NCBI RefSeq assembly: GCF_946184425.1
Contig: NZ_CAMHFP010000010.1
Span: forward strand, 1 to 59,495
Length of the DNA: 59,495 nt
Direction: 5' to 3'
From: an uncultured Methanobrevibacter sp.
GTDB lineage: Archaea > Methanobacteriota > Methanobacteria > Methanobacteriales > Methanobacteriaceae
Made by a program: the position numbers and the translations under genes. Of the stretch, positions 45,629 to 53,019 are shown in pieces. Every line of letters starts with the position of its first letter. Position 1 is the stretch's first letter. The notes below the pieces were generated by a model. It had not been told where the DNA came from. It made no database searches and worked only from the letters and a program-made list of their open reading frames with translations.

Positions 45629-46636
45629 ATGACAAACATTTTAGTTACCGGTGGAGCAGGTTTCATCGGAAGCAATTTTGTAAGGTATATGGTAAACAAG
45701 TATTCAGAATACCACATAATCAATTTGGATGCCTTAACCTATTGCGGAAATCTTGAAAACTTAAAAGATATTGAAGACAAAGACAATTATTCATTTGTAA
45801 AAGGAGACATCAGAGACAAACAAGTCGTTGATGACTTGGTTAAAAAATGTGATTATGTAATCAACTTTGCAGCGGAAAGCCATGTTGACCGAAGCATTAC
45901 AGACCCTGAAATTTTCATCAAATCCAATGTATTGGGCACACAGGTATTATTGAATGCTGCCAAGGAATATGGTGTTGAAAAATATATACAAATATCTACA
46001 GATGAGGTATATGGTACTCTTGGAAAAACAGGATACTTTACTGAAACAACACCTTTGCAGCCTAACAGTCCATATTCAGCTTCCAAAGCCGGTGGTGACT
46101 TGATTACAAGGGCTTATTTTGAAACATTTGATTTGCCAATTAATATTACTAGATGTTCCAACAATTATGGACCTTATCAATTTCCGGAAAAATTGATACC
46201 ATTGATGATCTCCAATATCCTTGAAGACAAGAAGTTGCCTGTTTACGGTGACGGCAAGAACATACGTGACTGGCTTCATGTACATGACCACTGCAGTGCA
46301 ATAGATTTGGTTATGCATGATGGAAAACTCGGAGAAGTTTACAACATCGGTGGAAACAATGAAAAAGAAAACATATACATTGTCAAACTTTTGCTTGAAG
46401 AACTGGGCAAAGATGAATCATTAATCAAGTTTGTAACAGATAGATTAGGTCATGACAGGCGCTATGCAATAGATTCTTCAAAAATACAGAAAGAACTTGG
46501 ATGGTGTCCATCATACACATTCGAAACCGGAATCAAGGAAACCATACGATGGTATCTTGACAATCAGGAATGGATAAACCAGGTTAAAAGCGGACAATAC
46601 CAAGAATACTATGAAAAAATGTATGCAAACAGGTAA
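45629..46636 (+). CDS. rfbB: dTDP-glucose 4,6-dehydratase
   Basis: Second enzyme of dTDP-rhamnose synthesis, 335 residues. NAD motif VTGGAGFIGSNFVRYM, INFAAESHVDRSI, STDEVYG (catalytic Asp-Glu), YSASKAGGD (Tyr-x3-Lys) and TRCSNNYGPYQFPEKLIPL. It lies 11 bp after rfbC and ends the operon; an origin-box-like element begins 1 bp after its stop. Confidence 0.96.
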   Translation: MTNILVTGGAGFIGSNFVRYMVNKYSEYHIINLDALTYCGNLENLKDIEDKDNYSFVKGDIRDKQVVDDLVKKCDYVINFAAESHVDRSITDPEIFIKSNVLGTQVLLNAAKEYGVEKYIQISTDEVYGTLGKTGYFTETTPLQPNSPYSASKAGGDLITRAYFETFDLPINITRCSNNYGPYQFPEKLIPLMISNILEDKKLPVYGDGKNIRDWLHVHDHCSAIDLVMHDGKLGEVYNIGGNNEKENIYIVKLLLEELGKDESLIKFVTDRLGHDRRYAIDSSKIQKELGWCPSYTFETGIKETIRWYLDNQEWINQVKSGQYQEYYEKMYANR

Positions 46637-46637
46637 T

Positions 46638-46659
46638 TTTACACTTGAAATTAACCTCT
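46638..46659 (+). repeat. Full-length origin-recognition-box-like element far from the origin
   Basis: An exact TTTACACTTGAAA (46638-46650) followed by TTAACCTCT, the same layout as the longest boxes in the origin at 11814-12053. It begins right after the rfbB stop, about 35 kb from the origin. The rest of the gap to 46945 is AT-rich, with a TATA-like CTTTTATATATAAT at 46861-46874 and a hairpin at 46901. Confidence 0.65.
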
Positions 46660-46900
46660 ACTTTTTTCATTTATTTTTTTGTACGATTTAATTATTAGTT
46701 TTTAAAACATTGTTTTATATTCAATTTGACAAAATCAATTTAGAGTATTTTAAAATCACTATAATAATTCTTATACATTTTTTATAATAATTTCAATTAA
46801 CTATTATTGATTTTATCTAATAATATTTGATTTAATCAATTTATAGGATAAAAAATGATACTTTTATATATAATAATTTGATAACTTTAATTAGAATGGA

Positions 46901-46925
46901 ATTTTGGGAAAATTTTTTCCAAAAT
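46901..46925 (+). promoter_or_regulatory. Leader hairpin before two small membrane protein genes
   Basis: ATTTTGGGAAAA (46901-46912) can pair with TTTTCCAAAAT (46915-46925) with one bulged base. The hairpin lies just downstream of the expected transcript start for the TATA box at 46861 and just upstream of the GGTGAT ribosome site of the gene at 46946. A role in mRNA control is only a suggestion. Confidence 0.35.
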
Positions 46926-46945
46926 TAGGGAGAAATGGTGATTTG

Positions 46946-47212
46946 ATGTTGGAACAATATTTGCCCTTTGTAGGTCTTATCATATTTGGGAATATTGAAA
47001 ATTTAGTTTTATCTTCTCAAGGGGTCGTTGCAGGTGTAAATCCATTAAAATTGGCTATTGCAAGTATTATATGTGTTAGTCTATGGCTAATAATTGGTAC
47101 TTTTGGAACTCAGCTTTTGATTTATTATGTTGATTTTATTGATTTTATTGGAGGATTTGCAATATTTGTTTTAGGTCTCCAGGCAATGTATGAATCAGTA
47201 TTTCACAATTAG
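46946..47212 (+). CDS. Small membrane protein, first of a paralogous pair
   Basis: An 88-residue protein with about three hydrophobic segments: FVGLIIFGNIENLVLSSQGV, KLAIASIICVSLWLIIGTFG and FIDFIGGFAIFVLGLQAMY. It is clearly similar to the next protein (GNIEN, QGV, VNPL, LAI, WLIIGTFGT, GG-AIF-LG-QAM). The layout resembles half of a LysE/TerC-like transporter, but no family was identified. ATG 46946 follows GGTGAT; the longer frame from 46904 would start in the leader hairpin. Confidence 0.75.
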   Translation: MLEQYLPFVGLIIFGNIENLVLSSQGVVAGVNPLKLAIASIICVSLWLIIGTFGTQLLIYYVDFIDFIGGFAIFVLGLQAMYESVFHN

Positions 47213-47222
47213 GGATGATTAG

Positions 47223-47504
47223 ATGTTGGATGATTTAAAACCATTTTTTATATTGCTTGTTTTTGGAAACATTGAAAACTTAATTTTAGCGGCTCAAGGT
47301 GTTGCGGCTTGTGTTAATCCATTGGGTTTGGCTATTTTAAGTTTAATTGCAGCTTCTTGTTGGTTATTAATTGGAACATTTGGTACTAAAGTTGCAATTA
47401 AATATGCAAGGTATATTAATTTCGTTGGGGGTCTTGCTATATTCATTTTAGGTATTCAGGCGATGATGCAGTCCATTCCGGGAATTATGGAATTTTTCCA
47501 TTAA
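47223..47504 (+). CDS. Small membrane protein, second of a paralogous pair
   Basis: A 93-residue protein with the same three-segment layout as its upstream neighbour: LLVFGNIENLILAAQGVAA, GLAILSLIAASCWLLIGTFG and NFVGGLAIFILGIQAMMQ. Paired small paralogues with Gly-rich helices suggest a heteromeric membrane complex, as in small multidrug transporters, where each gives half. The gene starts 10 bp after the first. Substrate unknown. The Asn-Ile-Glu-Asn motif in the first segment is buried and charged, which could be functional. Confidence 0.78.
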   Translation: MLDDLKPFFILLVFGNIENLILAAQGVAACVNPLGLAILSLIAASCWLLIGTFGTKVAIKYARYINFVGGLAIFILGIQAMMQSIPGIMEFFH

Positions 47505-47524
47505 ATTAATTTTTTTTGATTTTT

Positions 47525-48625
47525 ATGAAATTTTTTAAACATAAAGTTTATGGATATCTATTCAGTCTATTTAAGATTTTTGCTGTTAAGAAAGATAGAA
47601 TATCGTTTATTATAGACTCCAAAGAGTCTTTTAAAGGTAATTTGGATTATATTAAAAAGGAATTTGAAAAAAGGGGAAATTTTGAATTTAACTATTTTTA
47701 TAAGGACACGATTTCCTTTTCTGGTTTTAAAAAATTGGCAACATCAAAATATGTTTTTTTAAACGATAACTTTTTCCCGCTTGCCTTCATGAACTTTAAA
47801 AATGAAACTGCAGTTACTCAGCTATGGCATGCTCCCGGAGCTTCAAAAAAATTTGGGGGGTCTGTTGCAAATGCCGAGGAAATTGAAATGCTTTCAAAAA
47901 TCAGTGAAAATACAGATTTTCTGATTACCTCCTCAAAAAACATAGAAGATTATTATGCTGAGGCTTTTCAAATTGATAAAAGAAAAATTAAACCTTTAGG
48001 TCTTCCAAGACTCGATTACTATTTTGAAAATCATGATTTGGATAAAATAAAGAAGGATTTCTGCAAAAAATATGGTGCAGATGACAATAAAAAAATAATA
48101 CTTTATGCTCCAACCTTCAGGGATGAGGCAAAGTATAATAATGTCTTTGACTTCTTGGACTTGAAAAGATTCAATGAGGTTTTGGGAGAGGAATATATAC
48201 TTGCATTGAGACTTCACCCTAAAATTAAAAATTTTTATGAGGATGATATTGCATCCGGCGAGAAGTATATTGACTGCAGTGATTATCCTTCAGAGCAGGA
48301 ACTGATGATGATAAGCGATATATTGGTTACTGATTATTCTTCCATAATGATTGAATTTGCTATTTTGGATAAGCCTATTCTGTTCTTTGTTTATGATTTG
48401 GACTATTACTTGAGTAATGAAAGAGGATTTTATTACGATTTTGAAAAGACAGTTCCCGGAAAGCTAACCTACAGTTCGGATGAATTGATAGATGCAATTG
48501 ATAATGATGATTTTGACAGGGACAGGATGTCAAACTTTGTCATGACACAATTTGATGCAATCGATGGTGAATCATCTAAAAGGGTAGTTGATTATATTTT
48601 AAAATATGGTGGCAAAAATGGATAA
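47525..48625 (+). CDS. CDP-glycerol:glycerophosphotransferase family protein
   Basis: A 366-residue TagB/TagF-like enzyme that would add glycerol- or ribitol-phosphate-type units to a surface polymer. Motifs: TQLWHAPGASKKFG (the catalytic His region), KPLGLPRLDYYF, ILYAPTFRDE, LRLHPKI and VTDYSSIMIEFAILDKPILFF. No Shine-Dalgarno is visible; ATG 47525 is preferred to TTG 47516. Starts the glycosyltransferase series that runs to 52863. A pseudomurein organism using such an enzyme suggests a teichoic-acid-like or phosphate-linked surface glycan. Confidence 0.85.
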   Translation: MKFFKHKVYGYLFSLFKIFAVKKDRISFIIDSKESFKGNLDYIKKEFEKRGNFEFNYFYKDTISFSGFKKLATSKYVFLNDNFFPLAFMNFKNETAVTQLWHAPGASKKFGGSVANAEEIEMLSKISENTDFLITSSKNIEDYYAEAFQIDKRKIKPLGLPRLDYYFENHDLDKIKKDFCKKYGADDNKKIILYAPTFRDEAKYNNVFDFLDLKRFNEVLGEEYILALRLHPKIKNFYEDDIASGEKYIDCSDYPSEQELMMISDILVTDYSSIMIEFAILDKPILFFVYDLDYYLSNERGFYYDFEKTVPGKLTYSSDELIDAIDNDDFDRDRMSNFVMTQFDAIDGESSKRVVDYILKYGGKNG

Positions 48626-49577
48626 TATTAAAGTTAGTGTTATTGTACCTGTCTTTAACAATTCTGAATATATAGGTGCAACTCTTGATTCAATAATTTC
48701 ACAGGATTTTGATGATTTTGAAATTATTGTCATCGATGACGGATCAAATGATAACAGTTTAGAAGTTATAAGTAATAAGTTAAAAGATATACCTGTTCCC
48801 AATAAGGTCTTTCATCAGGAAAATCAGGGTGTAAGTGCTGCAAGAAATAAAGGAATTGAACTTTCATGCGGCGATTATTTGGTTTTTGTTGATGCTGATG
48901 ATTATATTGCTCCAAATCACCTGTCCAGTTTATATAATGGTGAAACCGATTTCAGTTTAATTCAGCTGGTGAAAAAGGAAGGTGAAATTACTTCCAATCC
49001 CCATATCTATTCTCAGAATTCTATTTCTACTAAGGAATTCATTGAAATGGAACTCAAAATGCAGATTCCTTTCAATTTTGTACAATTAATGTATAAATCA
49101 GATATTATCAAAAATAATTCCCTTGAATTTTCTAAAGATTATATTTACGGTGAGGATACTCATTTTGCATTGATGGCATTGAGTTTGGGAGATGAAATTG
49201 CAATCTCGAATGAGGTTACATATTATTATATTCAGCATCCCTCATCAGCAATAAGGACCTCTGAATTCAGACGTTTTGATATTGTAAAGGTATTTGAAGA
49301 ACTCGCTGATTTTTATAAAAAGCAAGGATTAAATGACTTGTCAAATTTAATAATAACTTCCAGAATTCCTAAAGCAATATTTGGAAATATGAATTACTTT
49401 TTTTACAATTCATATGACTTTAATGAAGTGATAGGTAAGATGAAAGATTTGGACCTATTTTCAAAACTGTCCAAATTTGAAGGGGATGGCAAATTCAAGC
49501 TTAAAATTAGATTATTTTTATTAAATCCTAAAATATATTATATTGTGTGGAAAAGATTAAAAAATTCAATTGATTAA
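48618..49577 (+). CDS. Family 2 glycosyltransferase
   Basis: A 319-residue GT-A enzyme: VSVIVPVFNNSEYIGATLDS, VIDDGSNDNS, GVSAARNKGIELSCGDYLVF, DADD (metal site). The C-terminal part is variable (YGEDTHFALMALSLGDEIA, typical of acceptor domain). GGTGG lies 5 nt before ATG 48618, which is therefore preferred to ATG 48606. Overlaps the previous gene by 8 bp. Donor sugar unknown. Confidence 0.87.
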   Translation: MDNIKVSVIVPVFNNSEYIGATLDSIISQDFDDFEIIVIDDGSNDNSLEVISNKLKDIPVPNKVFHQENQGVSAARNKGIELSCGDYLVFVDADDYIAPNHLSSLYNGETDFSLIQLVKKEGEITSNPHIYSQNSISTKEFIEMELKMQIPFNFVQLMYKSDIIKNNSLEFSKDYIYGEDTHFALMALSLGDEIAISNEVTYYYIQHPSSAIRTSEFRRFDIVKVFEELADFYKKQGLNDLSNLIITSRIPKAIFGNMNYFFYNSYDFNEVIGKMKDLDLFSKLSKFEGDGKFKLKIRLFLLNPKIYYIVWKRLKNSID

Positions 49578-49578
49578 T

Positions 49579-50538
49579 ATGAAAGTTTCTGTCGTTACTC
49601 CAAATTATAATGGTGAAAAATTCTTGAAAACATTCTTTGATTCCCTTAATCATGACTATGAATGCATTGGGGAATTGATATTGGTTGACAATGGCTCAAC
49701 TGATAAAAGCAAGGATTTCATTAAGGATTATTCATTTAATTTTCCGGTTCATCTGATTGAAAACAGTGAAAATTTAGGATTTGCACCGGCAGTTAATCAG
49801 GGTATCAGAAAAGCCAAGTATGAATATATTTTTTCAGTTAATAATGACACAGAAATTGAAAAATGCTCTATAAGGAATTTGGCTGATTTGATTTCATCTT
49901 CGAAAGATATTTTTTCAGTTCAGGCAAAAATGCTCCAATACAACAATAAGGAGTTAATAGACGATGTTGGGGATGAATATAATCTGCTTGCATGGACTAA
50001 AAAAACAGGTGAAAATCATAAATCAGACGAATTTGGCGAAATTTGCGATATTTTTTCAAGCTGTGCGGGCGCTGCCATGTATAGAAAATCCGTCATGGAA
50101 GAAATAGGAATGTTTGATGATAATTTCTTTGCATACATGGAGGATGTTGATTTGGCAATTAGGTCAAGGATTCACGGCTATAAAAATCTGTTATGCCCAA
50201 ATGCAATTGTGTATCATATCGGAAGTGCAACAAGCGGAAGCAGATACAATGAATTTAAGGTAAAACTGGCCGCCCGTAATAATGTGTGGGTAGTGTATAA
50301 AAATCTTCCAATTCCCTTGAAGATAATTAATTTTATTTTCCTATTCTTCGGCTTTTTAATAAAGTACATTTTCTTTTTAAAGAAAGGTTTTGGGCCGACT
50401 TATTTGGAAGGAATAAAAGAGGGTTTAAATACAAGAAATAAAATAAATAAAGTAAAATTCAATTCAAAAAATACAAAAAATTATTTTAAAATCGAGTACA
50501 GGTTAATAGTCAATACACTCAAGTTCTTAAAAAAATAA
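49579..50538 (+). CDS. Family 2 glycosyltransferase, rhamnosyltransferase-like
   Basis: A 319-residue protein with VSVVTPNYNGEKFLKTF, VDNGSTDKS, NLGFAPAVNQGIRKAKYEYI, NNDTEI (DXD equivalent) and FDDNFFAYMEDVDLAIRSRI, the pattern of WbbL/RfbN-type rhamnosyltransferases. A hydrophobic segment near residue 248-270 probably anchors it to the membrane. ATG 49579 starts 1 bp after the previous stop; TTG 49570 is an alternative. dTDP-rhamnose made by the nearby rfb genes is the likely donor. Confidence 0.87.
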   Translation: MKVSVVTPNYNGEKFLKTFFDSLNHDYECIGELILVDNGSTDKSKDFIKDYSFNFPVHLIENSENLGFAPAVNQGIRKAKYEYIFSVNNDTEIEKCSIRNLADLISSSKDIFSVQAKMLQYNNKELIDDVGDEYNLLAWTKKTGENHKSDEFGEICDIFSSCAGAAMYRKSVMEEIGMFDDNFFAYMEDVDLAIRSRIHGYKNLLCPNAIVYHIGSATSGSRYNEFKVKLAARNNVWVVYKNLPIPLKIINFIFLFFGFLIKYIFFLKKGFGPTYLEGIKEGLNTRNKINKVKFNSKNTKNYFKIEYRLIVNTLKFLKK

Positions 50539-50550
50539 ACAGTTGATTTT

Positions 50551-51411
50551 ATGGATCTTTCGATTGTAATAGTAAATTATCAGACATTTGAATTAACAAG
50601 GGATACTATAAATTCCATTCTTAAATATGATTATTCGTTTAACTATGAGATTCTCGTAGTTGATAATGCATCATCCGACGACAGTTTATCCAGATTACAG
50701 GATTACTTTAAGGATAAACAGGTTAAATTTATTGCATCCATAGAGAATAACGGTTTTGCTGCTGGAAATAATCAGGCAATAGCTATTGCCAAAGGCAGAT
50801 ATGTCCTTCTTTTAAATTCAGACACTGTAGTATGGGAAAATACTTTAAATGATATCTATGAATATATGGAAAAGCATAGAGATGTCGGTGCGGCGGGATG
50901 CAGAGTTCTTTTGGAAAATTGTGAGTTGGACAAGGCCTGCAAAAGAAGTTTTCCAAATGTCAAAAATTCTTTTTTCAGATTATTCCATGTTCCAACAAAA
51001 AGCAAGGACGACAACTACAACCTGGATGATTTGCCTGATGATGAAATCTATGAAATCGATTGTTTGACCGGAGCATTCATGTTCATACGCAAAGATGCCT
51101 TAAACCAGGTGGGTCTTTTGGATGAGACCTTTTTCATGTATGGGGAAGATATAGACTTATGTTTCAGAATAAAAAAGGCCGGTTGGAAAATAATTTATTA
51201 TGGAAAATCAAAAATAACTCATCTTAAAGGAGCCAGCAGTAAAAAACAAAAATCCAAATTGATATATGAATTTTACAGAGCAATGTATATTTATTATAAA
51301 AAACATCATGCTCATGAGTCTTTTTTTATTACAAATATTGTAGTGTATTTTGGAATTTTTGTTTTGTGTGTTTTAAAGCTATTTTTAAATTTGTTTAAAA
51401 AGAAAGATTAA
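50551..51411 (+). CDS. Family 2 glycosyltransferase, WbbL-like
   Basis: A 286-residue protein: LSIVIVNYQTFELTRDTINS, VVDNASSDDS, ENNGFAAGNNQAIAIAKGRY, LNSDTVV, CLTGAFMFIRKDAL and FFMYGEDIDLCFRIKKAGW, all hallmarks of the WbbL rhamnosyltransferase group. A C-terminal hydrophobic segment (residues about 262-281) follows. 12 bp after the previous gene, so in the same operon. Rhamnose is the probable donor, inferred from context. Confidence 0.88.
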   Translation: MDLSIVIVNYQTFELTRDTINSILKYDYSFNYEILVVDNASSDDSLSRLQDYFKDKQVKFIASIENNGFAAGNNQAIAIAKGRYVLLLNSDTVVWENTLNDIYEYMEKHRDVGAAGCRVLLENCELDKACKRSFPNVKNSFFRLFHVPTKSKDDNYNLDDLPDDEIYEIDCLTGAFMFIRKDALNQVGLLDETFFMYGEDIDLCFRIKKAGWKIIYYGKSKITHLKGASSKKQKSKLIYEFYRAMYIYYKKHHAHESFFITNIVVYFGIFVLCVLKLFLNLFKKKD

Positions 51412-51459
51412 ATATTATAGCTACCTAATAATATAATAACACAGTTTTTGGTAGTTATT

Positions 51460-52863
51460 ATGATAAAGGAAAATCAAAGATTATTGAACATCATGCTGGT
51501 GCTGATTGATGTGCTGGTCATCGTTGTATCATTATGGTCTTCAATATGGTTAAGATTTCATACAACCCTGTTTGGTCCTATAGGAGGGCATTTGGGTTAT
51601 GAAGTCTACGGTATTTTCATGTTTGTTGCAGTAATTCCAATTTATTTGATTTTATATTTTGCTTTTGGATTATATAAGCCTCGCAGAACCTACAAAAATA
51701 TTTTTTCAGAAGCAACCCAGATAATTAAAGTGAACATTGTTGCATTTTTTGCTTTGGTGTCCATACTGTTTATCATCAATGAACCTGACTTTTCAAGAAT
51801 AATGCTGTTCTTGCTGGCAATTATCGCCACTTTTTTAGGAATTATAGAAAGATTTGTAATTAGAAGTTTCCTTATCAACATGAGGATAAACAATAAGAAT
51901 TTAAAGCATATTCTAATTGTTGGAGATAATGATTTGGCATTTACTTTTGCCAGAAAAATCAAGGAAAATCCTTACCTTGGCTTTTCAATAGGAGGAATTT
52001 TAGGAAGGCCTGAGCATGTGGGCAAGGTAGTTAACGGTGTTAGATTTATTGGTACTTTTAAAGATTTGGATCCTATACTTGAAAAGCATAGGTTTGATAG
52101 GGTTGTTTTGGCAATTCCTTTAAAATATTATTACCGTATAAACGAATTAGTTCAAAGCTGTGAAAAGGTTGGGATTAAAGCGGAAATCATTCCGGATTAT
52201 ATCAGATATTTCCCGGCACAACCGTCTGTAGACATGATTGAGGATATTCCTATCATCAATATACGCTATGTTCCTTTGGATGATGATTTCAATAAGTTCT
52301 TAAAAGCATTAACTGATTATGTTATTGCCATTATAGCTATTGTGATTACATCACCAATCATGTTAGTCACTGCAATAGCGGTTAAATTAACATCTCCCGG
52401 TCCTATTATATTTAAACAGGAAAGGATAGGTCATAACAGTAAGCCATTCATGATGTATAAGTTCCGTAGTATGAAGGTTCAGGACCCTAATTTGGAAAAA
52501 TCTGAATGGACAACTAAGGATGATCCAAGAAAAACTTTGGTGGGAGATTTCATTAGAAGAACAAGTATAGATGAATTGCCTCAATTTTTCAATGTCCTGA
52601 AAGGAGATATGAGTGTTGTAGGTCCAAGACCTGAAAGACCATATTTTGTAGATCAATTCAAGGAATCAATTCCAAAATATATGGTCAAGCATCAGGTAAA
52701 ACCTGGTTTAACCGGTTGGGCTCAAATTCACGGATGTCGTGGAGATACTTCAATTACAAAGCGTATTGAATATGACATCGAGTATGTAGAAAATTGGCAC
52801 TTGGGTTTGGATTTAGGAATCATGATTAAGACTATATTAAAAAGAAATCCGAATGCATATTAA
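51460..52863 (+). CDS. Polyprenyl-phosphate sugar-1-phosphate transferase (WbaP/WcaJ type)
   Basis: Starts a surface glycan by putting the first sugar phosphate on a lipid carrier; in archaea this would be dolichyl phosphate. The 467-residue protein has four N-terminal membrane segments, a nucleotide-binding-like domain (ILIVGDNDLAFTFARKIKEN), a fifth hydrophobic segment (about 290-312), and the catalytic domain with SPGPIIFKQERIGHNSKPFMMYKFRSMKV-type motifs in parts (KFRSMK, RRTSIDELPQFFNVLKG, VGPRPERP, KPGLTGWAQIHG). ATG 51460 is chosen over TTG 51448. Ends the polysaccharide operon. Confidence 0.9.
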   Translation: MIKENQRLLNIMLVLIDVLVIVVSLWSSIWLRFHTTLFGPIGGHLGYEVYGIFMFVAVIPIYLILYFAFGLYKPRRTYKNIFSEATQIIKVNIVAFFALVSILFIINEPDFSRIMLFLLAIIATFLGIIERFVIRSFLINMRINNKNLKHILIVGDNDLAFTFARKIKENPYLGFSIGGILGRPEHVGKVVNGVRFIGTFKDLDPILEKHRFDRVVLAIPLKYYYRINELVQSCEKVGIKAEIIPDYIRYFPAQPSVDMIEDIPIINIRYVPLDDDFNKFLKALTDYVIAIIAIVITSPIMLVTAIAVKLTSPGPIIFKQERIGHNSKPFMMYKFRSMKVQDPNLEKSEWTTKDDPRKTLVGDFIRRTSIDELPQFFNVLKGDMSVVGPRPERPYFVDQFKESIPKYMVKHQVKPGLTGWAQIHGCRGDTSITKRIEYDIEYVENWHLGLDLGIMIKTILKRNPNAY

Positions 52864-52964
52864 TTTTTTTTCATATTTTCATCTTTGTGTATATTAATAA
52901 TATTTATATTAAATTTTTCAGTAATATTGATATGGATTACTTTTCAAATGCTCTGTCTCTAATA

Positions 52965-52974
52965 CTTTATATAC
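52965..52974 (+). promoter_or_regulatory. TATA box of rpa
   Basis: CTTTATATAC lies 55 bp before the rpa ATG, giving a transcript start near 52995 and a leader of about 25 nt that includes TGAGGGG at 53007-53013. Confidence 0.55.
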
Positions 52975-53019
52975 ATTCTAATTTAAAATTATAATTAACT
53001 TTTCTATGAGGGGTTTGGT

